Positions 18,431-27,862 are shown, counted from the first letter of the stretch. The stretch: 64,000 nt of DNA from DASRHT01 sp035293765 (GCA_035293765.1 DATGMF010000079.1:62001-126000); one strand, 5' to 3'. The notes: generated from the letters alone by a model not told the origin. Numbers and translations are program-made.

Positions 18431-20020
18431 ATGTACGACTATATTATTGTCGGTGCTGGCTCCGCAGGATGTGTTTTAGCCAACCGGCTGACCGAAGATC
18501 CAGATGTAAGTGTCTTACTGCTTGAAGCCGGGGGGCCAGATGACAGGCCAGAAATTCGCATGCCCATCGCTTTCACCAAGCTTTTTAAAACAGCGTATGA
18601 TTGGGCTTACGAAACACAGGCTCAGCCGCAACTACAAAATCGCAAGATAGACTGGCCGCGAGGAAAGGTGTTGGGAGGCTCTAGTTCCATCAATATTATG
18701 GTATACACCCGTGGCAGTGCGCATGATTATCAGCAGTGGAGCGAAGGTGGTAATGCCGGTTGGAGTTATGCTGATGTCCTGCCCTACTTTAAAAAAGCTG
18801 AGTGTCAGCAGGGTGGTGGATCTTCGTATCATGGAGAGACTGGCCCCTTGCACGTCGCCGACCAGCGTTCTCCTAATATACTTTCTCGGACATTTGTAGA
18901 AGCTGGCGTCGAGATTGGACTTCCACGCAACGACGACTTTAATGGAGAAACTCTGGAGGGGGTAGGACTCGTCCAGGTGACACAGAAACGTGGTACACGC
19001 AACAGCGCTGCGGATGCTTATCTGCGTCCTGCACTCAAACGGCCCAATCTAACACTGCATACAGATACATTCGTTCAGCGGATCATTTTTGACAACAGGA
19101 GAGCAACTGGAGTCGTTTATACACGGGCAGGCAAAGAGGAACAGGCCGGTGCTCACCAAGAGGTCCTTCTGTGTGCAGGAGCTATCAATTCACCTCAGTT
19201 ACTCCTGCTCTCCGGCGTAGGGCCAGCAAAACAATTACAAGCTCTTGACCTCCCTCTAGTTGCTCATCTTCCAGGAGTGGGACAGAATTTACAAGATCAT
19301 CTGCTAGTTCCTGTATGCTATACCTGTAGCCGACCTGTTAGTCTTGCTGGAGCGCAGAGCTTAAAGCATTTTCTGAACTTTGTGCTCTTCAAAAAGGGAC
19401 CACTTACCTCAAATGTGGGAGAAGCGGGGGCCTTTTATAAAACCAGCCAGGATCTGCCAGCACCAGACCTGGAGATGGCTTTTACCCCTCTCTCTTTCCT
19501 TGATCCAACACATCATGGTTACACTTTTGGTCCTATCGGGCTTTCTCCAAAAAGCCGAGGATCTATCACCCTCCAGTCGCGTGATCCTCAAGAGGCTCCG
19601 CTCATCGAGCCTAATTATCTGGAAGATGAGAGCGATCTGGCGACGCTGATCAAAGGCGTGAAACTGGCGCGTCGTCTGGCTCAGGCCGATGCTTTTGCCG
19701 TTTATCGCGGCGAAGAGTTTGCTCCAGGGGCACAGGCGCAGTCTGACCAGGAAATTGCTGCATTCATTCGCGAGAATGCTACAACCGTCTATCATCCCGT
19801 AGGAACCTGTAAGATGGGCCACGATTCTATGGCTGTTGTCGATAGCCAGTTGCGGGTACACGCGGTCGAAGGTCTACGTGTCGTTGACGCCTCGATTATG
19901 CCCACCCTCATCCGTGGGCATACCAACGCTCCCACAATTATGATTGCTGAAAAAGCAGCAGATTTGATCAAAGAGGTCTCTCGTCGCTCTGTTACTTTAC
20001 AAGAAGTCCACAGCTTGTAG
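18431..20020 (+). CDS. GMC-family FAD alcohol/choline-dehydrogenase-like oxidoreductase
   Basis: 529 residues, start ATG 18431 after AAGGAGAATATCG. FAD ADP-binding motif at the very N-terminus (YDYIIVGAGSAGCVLANRLT), GMC signature 1 (DWPRGKVLGGSSSINIMVYT), signature 2 (GAINSPQLLLLSGVGP), and the C-terminal catalytic block VYHPVGTCKMG with the His expected to act as base, then NAPTIMIAEKAADLI. Such enzymes oxidise alcohols to aldehydes or ketones with FAD. It is located in a run of + strand tailoring genes (methyltransferase, GMC, O-methyltransferase, radical SAM, P450), so it probably oxidises a hydroxyl on the pathway product. Confidence 0.95.
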   Translation: MYDYIIVGAGSAGCVLANRLTEDPDVSVLLLEAGGPDDRPEIRMPIAFTKLFKTAYDWAYETQAQPQLQNRKIDWPRGKVLGGSSSINIMVYTRGSAHDYQQWSEGGNAGWSYADVLPYFKKAECQQGGGSSYHGETGPLHVADQRSPNILSRTFVEAGVEIGLPRNDDFNGETLEGVGLVQVTQKRGTRNSAADAYLRPALKRPNLTLHTDTFVQRIIFDNRRATGVVYTRAGKEEQAGAHQEVLLCAGAINSPQLLLLSGVGPAKQLQALDLPLVAHLPGVGQNLQDHLLVPVCYTCSRPVSLAGAQSLKHFLNFVLFKKGPLTSNVGEAGAFYKTSQDLPAPDLEMAFTPLSFLDPTHHGYTFGPIGLSPKSRGSITLQSRDPQEAPLIEPNYLEDESDLATLIKGVKLARRLAQADAFAVYRGEEFAPGAQAQSDQEIAAFIRENATTVYHPVGTCKMGHDSMAVVDSQLRVHAVEGLRVVDASIMPTLIRGHTNAPTIMIAEKAADLIKEVSRRSVTLQEVHSL

Positions 20021-20063
20021 TTCACTACATGCATAGTAGTTATCACAAGAAGGAAGGTACATA

Positions 20064-21116
20064 ATGACAACGACAGCACGCCAGGTAGAGCAACAGCCAG
20101 TAGAGCAGCAGCAAGGTCAGGCCGCCTTTACGTTGTTTGGCATATTGTCTGGAGCATGGGCCACACAGGTACTTCAGGTCGGGGCCGAGCTGGGCATAGC
20201 AGATATCCTGAAAGATGGGCCTAAGACAATTGCAGAACTGGCGGATGCAACGCAGACGAATGTAGCAGCACTCACTCGGCTCATGCGTGCTCTGGTGGCT
20301 CTGCAAGTTTTTGCGGAAAAAGAACCCGGAGTATACTGTATGTCGCCCGCTTCCTGGCACCTCTGTCAGGGCTATCCAGGCAGCTTGCGCAATTTTATCT
20401 TGTTTTTCAAATTAGATTGGGTTTGGAATCTCTGGTGCGAACTGAATTATGCGATGAAAACGGGTCAGTCCGCAATGAGGCACGTTCATGGGGTGAATAT
20501 CTGGGAATATCTGGATGCTCATCCTCGCGATTTACGCTATATGAACGAGGGGATGGACGAATTTTCCAGGCTTATCAACCCCTCAGTTTTAGCTTCGTAC
20601 GACTTCTCTGCGTTCCGATCCCTGGTCGATGTTGGGGGCGGCTATGGTAGCTTCCTCAAGCTCTTGACTGAGCAAAATCCATCTTTTCATGGAATATTGT
20701 TTGACCGCCCAACCGCAATAGCGGAAGCCGAGGCGCTGCATGCTAATACGCCGTTTGCTTCGCAGTGTACATTCGTTGGAGGGGACTTCCTGGTCGAACT
20801 GCCCGAAGGAGCGGATGCCTATCTGTTCAAGTTTGTCGTGAACGATTGGGATGATTCATATGCTCGGCAAATGTTCTCCGCCTGTCGCCGTGCCATTCCT
20901 CCACATGGAAAACTGCTGGTCGCGGAATATCTCCTGACGCCACAGCCCGAAGCTGTACCAGCTCTGATGAATGTCTTGACCTTCCTCGGATTTGAGGGAG
21001 GACATGGACGTACTGAAGAGGAGTTTCGGACGCTCTTTGCGGAAACCGGTTTTACTCTCACACGAGTAATTCCTACGATGTCTGGGATGCACATTGTCGA
21101 AGGGGTTCCTTCCTAG
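20064..21116 (+). CDS. Dimerising O-methyltransferase (Methyltransf_2 family)
   Basis: 350 residues, start ATG 20064 after AAGGAAGGTACATA. An N-terminal winged-helix dimerisation domain (LGIADILKDGPKTIAELADA, ALTRLMRALVAL) is followed by a SAM domain with motif LVDVGGGYGSFLKLLTEQN, FDRPTAIAEAEAL, and KFVVNDWDDSYARQMFSACR in place of the usual HD.HDW..... segment. The family methylates phenolic or enolic hydroxyls on polyketides; enediyne loci commonly carry such enzymes. The expected catalytic His is replaced in N-D-W-D-D, which resembles family members where the base sits elsewhere. Forty-three bases after the GMC gene. Confidence 0.92.
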   Translation: MTTTARQVEQQPVEQQQGQAAFTLFGILSGAWATQVLQVGAELGIADILKDGPKTIAELADATQTNVAALTRLMRALVALQVFAEKEPGVYCMSPASWHLCQGYPGSLRNFILFFKLDWVWNLWCELNYAMKTGQSAMRHVHGVNIWEYLDAHPRDLRYMNEGMDEFSRLINPSVLASYDFSAFRSLVDVGGGYGSFLKLLTEQNPSFHGILFDRPTAIAEAEALHANTPFASQCTFVGGDFLVELPEGADAYLFKFVVNDWDDSYARQMFSACRRAIPPHGKLLVAEYLLTPQPEAVPALMNVLTFLGFEGGHGRTEEEFRTLFAETGFTLTRVIPTMSGMHIVEGVPS

Positions 21117-21207
21117 ATCGTTACAGGTCTCTGCTTACCTGTGCCTGCATCTATTTTACCTGCTAGTTACGGAATGCCGTGGCAGAAGCTTTTTCGGTAT
21201 AGGAGGT

Positions 21208-23181
21208 ATGATGAAACAATCGAAGCATAGCAAGAGGCGTGTCTGGCTGGTCCAAAAAGGTGTCTGGGATATGCCTAAAGAGTCAATGCCACTGGCTATC
21301 GGTTATCTGAAAGCAACTGCCATGGCAAACGAGACTATCAGGGAACACATGCAGTTAGAGATTTTTAATTTTAAAGGTGGCGATGGTCAAATTACTATGG
21401 CCAACCAGATCTTTGGCCTTGAAACTCCCGATATCATGGCTTTCTCTGTGCTGGGCTGGAACTACCGCGCGTTTGGGGCGCTGGCCGAAACGTTTAAACA
21501 ACTCAACCCATCGGGCTGGGTGATCTTCGGCGGTACCCATGTCGCGCATCAGGCAGAGAAAGTACTGCGTGATTTCCCTTTCGTCGATGTGGTTGTCGAT
21601 TGCGAGGGCGAGTTTGTTTTCCGGGATCTTCTGCTGGCTTACCTTGAGGGGCATTCTCCTCACGCGCTCCCGCATATTGGAGGTATCTCTTATAGCAACG
21701 AGGCGGGCGAACTGGTCACCACGCCCGAACCCGCGCGCATTGCCAATCTGGCGGAAATAGCTTCACCCATTCTGACTGGAGTGATTCCTATGCTCGATAG
21801 CTCCGGCGAGTTTCGCTACGATGTGGCACTTATGGAGACCAATAGAGGCTGCCCGTATAGCTGCGCCTTCTGCTATTGGGGAGGTGCAACCGGTCAGAAA
21901 GTGCGTAGTTTCCCACGAGACCGCCTTCGCGAAGAGCTTGACGTCTATGGTTTTTACCGCGTTCCTAGCATTGTGCTCTGCGATTCTAACTTCGGTATGC
22001 TCAAAGCCGATATGGAATTCGTCGAAGATCTGATTCGTACGCGAGAGAAATATGGCTACCCTCGTGCCCTCGTTACCAGTTGGGCGAAGAATAAGTCTTC
22101 GCTGTTCTACAGCATCGTCCGAACTTTAAAAGAGCACGATATGCATAGTTCGTTTACCCTCGCGTTGCAGACGCTCAACGACTCGGCCCTTACACTTATG
22201 CGCCGACGCAATATGCGTATGAATGATTGGGAAGGACTCGTTGAGTGGCTCGATGCAGAAGGTCTTGAATGCTATGTAGAACTGATATGGGGTGTTCCCG
22301 GAGAAACCTACGATTCATTCCTCGAAGGGTATGACCGATTGGCAAAGTTTGTACCAAGAATAGCGCCCTACCCGTTGCTATTAATTCCCAATACCGCCTA
22401 CAGCGCCAATCGTAAGGAATACGGGTTTGTCACTATGCGTGGAGAACAGGATGACTTTGAGTACGTCATTGCCTCGAAGGATATCAGCCTGGCAGATCAT
22501 CGGCGTATGCAGCTGTTCCTGTTATGGGCGCGCTGTATAGCAGAAAATGCTGTACTTAGATATATATGGGCGCCACTACACGAATTGGCCGATATCAGTC
22601 AGTCACAGGTGCTCCTGAGCATGGGCAACTGGTTTAACCAGTGTACACATCCTGCTGCAAATGGGCTCAAGCTGAACGACGAGCTTCTTGTACCGCCCAG
22701 CAGAGTACCCGCATTCTTGCGTTACCTCTACTCTGAACCACAGCTTGATCTTTTGTTCAGTCAATGGTGGGAGAAAGAGATGGAGAGCCGTATCCCTGAA
22801 CCCTGGCGCCATTTCCTGGGGGAGGTTTTCAAATACGACTGGCTTACAAAACCAATCTATGATCCACAGGGCAGCCAGGCCATTGAACAGGGTGGATTCG
22901 AAGTTGTCAATGATGGCTATGAGGTTTCTTACGTCAGAAGAAACCAGAGGTTTGACTATGACATTCCAGAGCTGATTGCCGCGATCAAACTGAGGTCAGA
23001 TTTCTCTCTTCAGAAAAATCCGATCACCATTGATATCCGGTACAAAGCGGGATTTGCGAACTATATAGACAACCAGGATATTGCGGGTTACTTCGCCGGC
23101 CAACCGCGGTATGTGCATGAGGCAGCCACATACCGCACATTTTTGAATGGCTATAAGGCTGATACAGCCCCTATCGGCTGA
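21208..23181 (+). CDS. B12-binding radical SAM enzyme
   Basis: 657 residues from ATG 21208 (or 21211), directly after AGGAGG; longer frames start inside the preceding gene and are unlikely. An N-terminal cobalamin-binding-like domain (residues ~1-160: LAIGYLKATAM, MAFSVLGWNYRAFGALAETF, FGGTHVAHQAEKVLRDFPFV, DCEGEFVFRDLL) precedes the radical SAM core with CPYSCAFCYWG (CxxxCxxC) and the later ELIWGVPGETYDSFL block. Such proteins catalyse methyl transfer to unreactive carbons or radical rearrangements. The B12 domain lacks an obvious DxHxxG, as is common in this class. Position among tailoring genes suggests C-methylation or skeletal remodelling of the enediyne product or a side chain. Confidence 0.9.
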   Translation: MMKQSKHSKRRVWLVQKGVWDMPKESMPLAIGYLKATAMANETIREHMQLEIFNFKGGDGQITMANQIFGLETPDIMAFSVLGWNYRAFGALAETFKQLNPSGWVIFGGTHVAHQAEKVLRDFPFVDVVVDCEGEFVFRDLLLAYLEGHSPHALPHIGGISYSNEAGELVTTPEPARIANLAEIASPILTGVIPMLDSSGEFRYDVALMETNRGCPYSCAFCYWGGATGQKVRSFPRDRLREELDVYGFYRVPSIVLCDSNFGMLKADMEFVEDLIRTREKYGYPRALVTSWAKNKSSLFYSIVRTLKEHDMHSSFTLALQTLNDSALTLMRRRNMRMNDWEGLVEWLDAEGLECYVELIWGVPGETYDSFLEGYDRLAKFVPRIAPYPLLLIPNTAYSANRKEYGFVTMRGEQDDFEYVIASKDISLADHRRMQLFLLWARCIAENAVLRYIWAPLHELADISQSQVLLSMGNWFNQCTHPAANGLKLNDELLVPPSRVPAFLRYLYSEPQLDLLFSQWWEKEMESRIPEPWRHFLGEVFKYDWLTKPIYDPQGSQAIEQGGFEVVNDGYEVSYVRRNQRFDYDIPELIAAIKLRSDFSLQKNPITIDIRYKAGFANYIDNQDIAGYFAGQPRYVHEAATYRTFLNGYKADTAPIG

Positions 23182-23222
23182 TTTGATCAGCAAGAGCGCA
23201 TCAAGTAGAAAGGAAAAACGTT

Positions 23223-24452
23223 ATGAGCCAGAAAAGTGAATATCAGGTAGCTGGTGTGGATGATCTTTTGCAACACTTAGAAGATCCATACCCTTTCTTC
23301 GCATCTTTGCGTGAGCAGAAAGAGCTCGTTTATAGCCCTCAGGTAGATGCCTGGTTAGTGACGCGCTATAACGATGTGCTCGCTCTTCTAACACAACCCG
23401 ATGTTTTCTCGTCCGTTGACCTCATTGGTCCTGTGGTTACCTGGTCACCAGCGGCTCTCGCAATACTACAGCAAGGGTATCCTATCACTCAAGTATCTAT
23501 CAATAGTGATGGCATTAATCACGAGCGTTTTCGGGCACCACATACCAGGGGCTTTAGTGCGGCACGTATGAAGGTACGTGAACCCTTCGTTCAAGAGCTT
23601 GCTAACCGTCTGGTGGATGCTTTTATTGATGATGGCCACGCAGAACTTGTCTCACAGTTCGCCTATCCATTCTCATTGGAGACCATTCTGAACCTGTTTG
23701 GCGTGCCTCGTGCTCATATAGAGGAAGTGAAAGAATGGGGCAAGGCGCTGACTGATTTTATCTTCGGGGGGTTGGAGTCAGAGGAGAGCCAGATAGCGTG
23801 TGCGAGCGGCCTTGTCGCCTTCCAAAAGTATTGCGCTAGATTGATTGAAGAGCGACGCGCCAGTCCCCAGGACACCGAGCTTGATGCTCTTATCAGGCAT
23901 CAAGTTGATGGAGCCCTGCCACTTTCCGAGGCAGAGCTGATCAGCGCAATTATGGGCTTTTTAACGGCGGGCCACCGCAGTACAGTTGACGCCTGCATTA
24001 GTGGATTCGTATTGCTACTTCAGAAACCTTCTCTCTGGCAGACGATCTGCGCTCGACCAGAGCTGATCCCGGCAGCGGTCGAGGAGATTTTGCGCTATGA
24101 ATCGGCTACCCAAACTCTTTCTCGCGTGACCACCCAGGAAGTCGAACTCGGAGGCACCAGGCTACCAAAGGGAGCAAGGCTACTGGCACTGATCGGTGCT
24201 GCCAATCGAGACGAGGAACATTTTTCCGATGCTCATGTATTTGACATAGAGCGCACACCCAACCGGCATATCGCTTTTGGGCATGGCATTCATTTTTGCG
24301 TAGGCGCTCCGGCTGCACGTATGGAATTGAGAATTGCGCTGGAGATATTCGCTCGACGTTTGCCCGGCTTACGCCTTGTTCAAAACCAGCAGTTGGTACA
24401 CAATCATCTTCTGATTTTTAGAGGCTATCAGAAGCTGGAAGTGGAATGGTAA
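23223..24452 (+). CDS. Cytochrome P450 with atypical I-helix (AGHRS), copy B
   Basis: 409 residues, start ATG 23223 after AAAGGAAAAACGTT. Heme loop AFGHGIHFCVGAPAAR with axial Cys near 359 and EEILRYE (ExxR) are intact. The I-helix reads FLTAGHRSTVDA: the usual A-G-x-D/E-T is A-G-H-R-S, so the acid-alcohol pair for oxygen activation is missing. P450s with such changes include ones that use the substrate's own hydroxyl, act on carrier-bound substrates, or catalyse coupling reactions. Not closely related to copies A and C. It ends the + strand tailoring run that starts at 17602. Confidence 0.94.
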   Translation: MSQKSEYQVAGVDDLLQHLEDPYPFFASLREQKELVYSPQVDAWLVTRYNDVLALLTQPDVFSSVDLIGPVVTWSPAALAILQQGYPITQVSINSDGINHERFRAPHTRGFSAARMKVREPFVQELANRLVDAFIDDGHAELVSQFAYPFSLETILNLFGVPRAHIEEVKEWGKALTDFIFGGLESEESQIACASGLVAFQKYCARLIEERRASPQDTELDALIRHQVDGALPLSEAELISAIMGFLTAGHRSTVDACISGFVLLLQKPSLWQTICARPELIPAAVEEILRYESATQTLSRVTTQEVELGGTRLPKGARLLALIGAANRDEEHFSDAHVFDIERTPNRHIAFGHGIHFCVGAPAARMELRIALEIFARRLPGLRLVQNQQLVHNHLLIFRGYQKLEVEW

Positions 24453-24525
24453 GATTCCTTCTTATGAAAAGCATGGAAACATGCATCGCCCTGGATGTAC
24501 TGACATAGCAAGATACGTTTGCTGT

Positions 24526-24600
24526 GAGGAGCCTCCCGAACCACGCCTGGATGGAAAGCAAGCCAGGAGGGCATCGGGAGGCCTCTCTTTGGCGTTATCG
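24526..24600. repeat. Nested inverted-repeat structure between convergent genes
   Basis: GCCTCCCGA (about 24531-24539) pairs with TCGGGAGGC near 24588-24596, and the enclosed segment contains CCTGG pairing with CCAGG. The result is a branched hairpin in the gap between P450 copy B (+) and the methyltransferase (-). It has no T-run. Together with the palindrome just to its right it fills most of this 271-base gap. Confidence 0.45.
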
Positions 24601-24607
24601 CGTAGAG

Positions 24608-24637
24608 CAGCGGTGCTGCAACGTTGCAGCACCGCTG
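24608..24637. repeat. Perfect 30-base palindrome with no spacer
   Basis: The half-site CAGCGGTGCTGCAAC is followed immediately by its exact reverse complement, centred between 24622 and 24623. It lies between two convergent genes, and no T-run follows on either strand. In RNA it would form a 13-14 bp stem, so it may stop transcription from both sides or serve as a protein-binding or structured-repeat site. Confidence 0.6.
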
Positions 24638-24723
24638 TGTGGGAGATCGTTCGTTCCTGACGAACCTGTATCGTTCCACTGCGCCATCCCTTTAATGAGA
24701 TCGGGGATGAGGCATGGTTAAGC

Positions 24724-25551
24724 TTACCGTCGTATTACTACTGCTTCCAGGTACTCACCAGCGGCTACTAGAGTGCCATCGCTAGCCAGATTTGCCTGTT
24801 CCAGCATTGCCCCCAGATCGCGGCGCATACATTCTTGCCTGTCCGGTTCAAGCGCCTCAAACGCCGCCGCAATCGGTCCATAGTAGTTGCAAAAAACTTC
24901 CGCCGCATGCTGAGCAGAGCGATAACGGTGAAAATAGTAGCGCTTGTTTGCCTGGATAGAGATGATCTCTTCCCCAAAAAGCTCTCGTAATCCTGCCTCT
25001 GTACCCCAGAGAGCAGGTGATTTTACTCCGGGAGGAGGAGGCATGTATGGAGCCATAACGCGACCTAGCTGCCCAAACAAGCCATCGGGAGTCCAGCTGG
25101 CTAAACCAATTTTCCCGCCGGGGCGGCAGACTCTCAGGAGTTCACTGGCCGCCTGCTCCTGGTTGGGAGTAAACATAACTCCTATCGTTGAAAGTACCAC
25201 ATCAAAGGAACTATCAGGGAAAGGCAAATCTTCAGCATCGCCTTCAAGAAAGGTAACTGGCAATCGCTCGGCAGCTGCCCTTTCTCGCCCTCTTTCGAGC
25301 AGAGAGGGTATATAATCGACGCCTGTCACCTCGCAAAAGCGGCGTGCGGCGGCAATAGCCGTGTTACCGCTACCTGTCGCAACATCAAGCACCCTCTGGC
25401 TAGCGTGTAGATCGACGGCCTCACATAAATTTTCCGCTATTACAACAAGAATGGCACAGATAATGGAGGTATCGCCAACCGCCCAGCTCTGTCGCTGGGC
25501 CGCCTTAATAGCAAAAAAATTTGCTGCCTCTCTGGGAGACTGAATTGTCAT
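24724..25551 (-). CDS. Class I SAM-dependent methyltransferase (UbiE/Methyltransf_11 type)
   Basis: 275 residues from ATG 25551, which overlaps the stop of the aminotransferase-like gene in an ATGA and has GGGAG upstream; the longer frame to 25599 is not needed. Motifs: VLDVATGSGNTAIAAARR (motif I), EVTGVDYIPSLLERGRERAA, LEGDAEDLPFPDSSFDVVLS and LLRVCRPGGKIGLASWTPDG. The G-S-G-N-T and C-terminal YRSAQHAAEVFCNYYGPIAA resemble small-molecule methyltransferases. It is the last gene of a minus-strand operon (LLM oxidoreductase, aminotransferase-like, this gene) and is translationally coupled to the preceding one, so the two probably act in sequence. Confidence 0.9.
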   Translation of the reverse strand: MTIQSPREAANFFAIKAAQRQSWAVGDTSIICAILVVIAENLCEAVDLHASQRVLDVATGSGNTAIAAARRFCEVTGVDYIPSLLERGRERAAAERLPVTFLEGDAEDLPFPDSSFDVVLSTIGVMFTPNQEQAASELLRVCRPGGKIGLASWTPDGLFGQLGRVMAPYMPPPPGVKSPALWGTEAGLRELFGEEIISIQANKRYYFHRYRSAQHAAEVFCNYYGPIAAAFEALEPDRQECMRRDLGAMLEQANLASDGTLVAAGEYLEAVVIRR

Positions 25552-26729
25552 GCATATGCTCCCTTCTTCTGCCATGTGTGCAGTATCTGAGCTACACAAT
25601 CGATTTCTTCTTCCGTGTTATAAAAGCCGGTTGAAATGCGTAACGAATTATGCTCGAACACGCTGCGCAGATGGATATTGTGCTCCTGCTGTAGCCGTTT
25701 TACAATGGGCTCGGCACTCTGCTCTTTGAGCACAAAAGAGAGCACTCCGCTTGAGCCAGGGTGAGGCGTAAGCAGCGTCAGGCCAGGAATATCCTTGAGT
25801 ACAGAGCAAGCATAACGATGTAAGTGCGAGATACGCTCAAAAAGCCACTCGTATCCGATCTTTTCTTCCAACCAGCGCAAACTGGCGATCTGACCAGCAA
25901 TAGCGGCTGATTGCCGCGCGCCCAGTTCAAAACGCTGTGCGGAATCATGTAAGCTCATTTTGCCGCCTGCCTCGAATTTCAACAGGCACCAGCCTATGTA
26001 GGTGGGCTGTATCCTTTCGATGGCCTCTTGTCTTACATAGAGAGCGGCGGTGCCATCTGGTCCGCACAGCCATTTTTGCATTGGGAAGACGTAGAAGTCG
26101 GCTCCCAATGCTTTAACGTCTACTGGAATAGCGCCTACCGCCTGTGCTCCGTCCACCAGTACCGGAATATCAAACTGATGTGCCAGCTTCGTTACAACTG
26201 GTACATTGAGAAGCGTGCCAGTCATAAAGGAAACATGAGAGAGCACGATCAGGCGGGTGCGCGGGGTAATCAGTCTGGCAATGGCTTCTTCTGCAGGTTG
26301 CTCTCCTCCTGTACCTAGATCCGCAACTCGGACAGTAATGCCGTAGCGATTACGAATATGGTTCAGGAGGAAATGTACACTGATATGCTCGTGATTGGTA
26401 ATAATCACCTCATCCCCTGACCGCCAGTTGAAACCATGACAGACGATGCCAAGCCCTTCCCCTGTATTTTCTGTCAGGGCAATCTCTCCCGTATCGGCCT
26501 TTAGCAAGCGTACAACCTCGCTACGTGCGTCGGCATACAACTTTCCTATGGTTTCATAAGCTTGCATACCTAAACGCCCGACGAGCCATTCTTTTTGCAG
26601 CCATGTCTCCATTGTCTCAGGCACACACCTCGGTAAAGGGCCGAAGGTAGCTGTATTCAGATAGATATGGTTGGTAGTCCACGGCAACTCCTGGCGAATA
26701 TACGCCACATCTATCGGGGAAACTAGCAT
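25548..26729 (-). CDS. Class V aminotransferase / cysteine desulfurase-like PLP enzyme
   Basis: 393 residues from ATG 26729, six bases after AAGGAGG; the frame's extra 120 codons upstream overlap the LLM gene and are not coding. Fold-type I PLP features: NTATFGPLPRCVPETMETWL at the N-terminus, LTENTGEGLGIVCHGFNW (cofactor-binding turn), VLVDGAQAVGAIPVDVKALG with the Asp that contacts PLP, and FYVFPMQKWLCGPDGTAALY with the Schiff-base Lys. Similar proteins include isopenicillin-N-epimerase-like enzymes, C-S lyases and cysteine desulfurases. No obvious catalytic Cys loop near the end identifies a desulfurase. A sulfur- or amine-handling role in a side chain is possible. It sits 11 bases after the LLM gene. 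Confidence 0.9.
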   Translation of the reverse strand: MLVSPIDVAYIRQELPWTTNHIYLNTATFGPLPRCVPETMETWLQKEWLVGRLGMQAYETIGKLYADARSEVVRLLKADTGEIALTENTGEGLGIVCHGFNWRSGDEVIITNHEHISVHFLLNHIRNRYGITVRVADLGTGGEQPAEEAIARLITPRTRLIVLSHVSFMTGTLLNVPVVTKLAHQFDIPVLVDGAQAVGAIPVDVKALGADFYVFPMQKWLCGPDGTAALYVRQEAIERIQPTYIGWCLLKFEAGGKMSLHDSAQRFELGARQSAAIAGQIASLRWLEEKIGYEWLFERISHLHRYACSVLKDIPGLTLLTPHPGSSGVLSFVLKEQSAEPIVKRLQQEHNIHLRSVFEHNSLRISTGFYNTEEEIDCVAQILHTWQKKGAYA

Positions 26730-26740
26730 GGCGAGCCTCC

Positions 26741-27862
26741 TTATACTGCGCCGTGCAGATTTAAGACAGGCGCGGGTGCCGCTTCTTGCATATACTGGGC
26801 CACGTATCTCATAGTGTTGAAGCAATCTTCTTTTACATGCCCTTCCCGGCAAACAGGGTATAGGATGGGATACACATTGCGATCCAGCATCCAGCGCATT
26901 TTCTGACGGCGCTGTTCTGGCGAGCCTACAACGGCAAACTTTTCCATCATCTCGTCCGTCACCAGTTTGGTTGCGGCAAGGATGCCTTCCGTACGCCAGA
27001 CACGGCACAATTCTTGAACCGCTGGCCCATAGCCGGACGCCTCCATTACTGGATAAAAATGGGGAGCGCCGAAAAAGTAGGTCAGGCATTTTTTCAAGGC
27101 ATCGATTGACTCGCCGCTATCGTCGGCAGTCGTCATGGTTAATGTATAGAGCTTGACATCGTCAGGGTTGCGCCCGACCGTTGGTGCCTCTCGCTCAAAA
27201 ATCTCTCGGTAACGGTAGTACGATGCCTCTGACAAGCCATTAGAGATCACCCCATCGGCAACGCGAGCAGAAAGCGCAATCATTTTGGGTCCCAGGGCTG
27301 AAAGATAGATCCTCGGCGGCACCTCCAGAGGGCCTTCTCGCAGGCGAAATTGAAACATCTTGTATATTTTGCCAGGATAAGAGAAACGCCGCACAGGACT
27401 GCCTCTCACAACAGCATCGCTGGGTAGACCGACAATCGGAGAGGCCAAAGTTTCATCAGGGTCAGGAGTTAATATACCCCGCAGGATATCAACCATCTCT
27501 TTGGCGCGCTGAAGGGGACGATCAAGAGGAATACCATGTGCAGCTTCCATCCAACTACCGCCTCCGGTGCCAATGCCGTAATGGATGAAGCGGCCCCCGC
27601 TCATCCGCGAGATTGTCGCGGCGGCAATAGCCAGCAATGTTGGGGTACGCGAGTAGAAGTTGACATCGCCGGTACCAAGACTAATCCTCTTCGTATTCAA
27701 TGCTACAGCCGCCAGGACAGCAAAAGTTTCTTTCCCGTCTCCTTCCCCTACCCAGAAGCCTTCATATCCTAGCGCCTCGGCCTCCTGGGCGTATTGTATA
27801 ATCTCCTCCATAGACAGGTCACCGGTATTTACGAGGGATACGCCGACATTTTCCAGCATCAT
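26741..27862 (-). CDS. LLM-class flavin-dependent (F420-type) oxidoreductase
   Basis: 373 residues; AAAGGAG precedes the tandem ATGATG start. Luciferase-like TIM barrel: GVSLVNTGDLSMEEIIQYAQ, EAEALGYEGFWVGEGDG, NTKRISLGTGDVNFYSRTPT with LLAIAAATISRMSGGRF, and RIYLSALGPKMIALSARVAD. The last is a signature of F420-dependent tetrahydromethanopterin reductase-like proteins. Substrates are typically oxidised or reduced by F420 or FMN. First gene of the three-gene minus-strand operon, divergent from P450 copy C. A second F420-type protein family appears at 57939, consistent with an F420-using host. Confidence 0.92.
   Translation of the reverse strand: MMLENVGVSLVNTGDLSMEEIIQYAQEAEALGYEGFWVGEGDGKETFAVLAAVALNTKRISLGTGDVNFYSRTPTLLAIAAATISRMSGGRFIHYGIGTGGGSWMEAAHGIPLDRPLQRAKEMVDILRGILTPDPDETLASPIVGLPSDAVVRGSPVRRFSYPGKIYKMFQFRLREGPLEVPPRIYLSALGPKMIALSARVADGVISNGLSEASYYRYREIFEREAPTVGRNPDDVKLYTLTMTTADDSGESIDALKKCLTYFFGAPHFYPVMEASGYGPAVQELCRVWRTEGILAATKLVTDEMMEKFAVVGSPEQRRQKMRWMLDRNVYPILYPVCREGHVKEDCFNTMRYVAQYMQEAAPAPVLNLHGAV

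Noticed and set aside
21094..21207. Longer start for the radical SAM enzyme within the preceding methyltransferase gene
   Set aside because: The extension has no family similarity and the AGGAGG ribosome site lies directly before ATG 21208.
26730..27089. Longer N-terminus for the class V aminotransferase-like protein
   Set aside because: Those codons overlap the LLM oxidoreductase gene in another frame; ATG 26729 has an AAGGAGG at the right distance.
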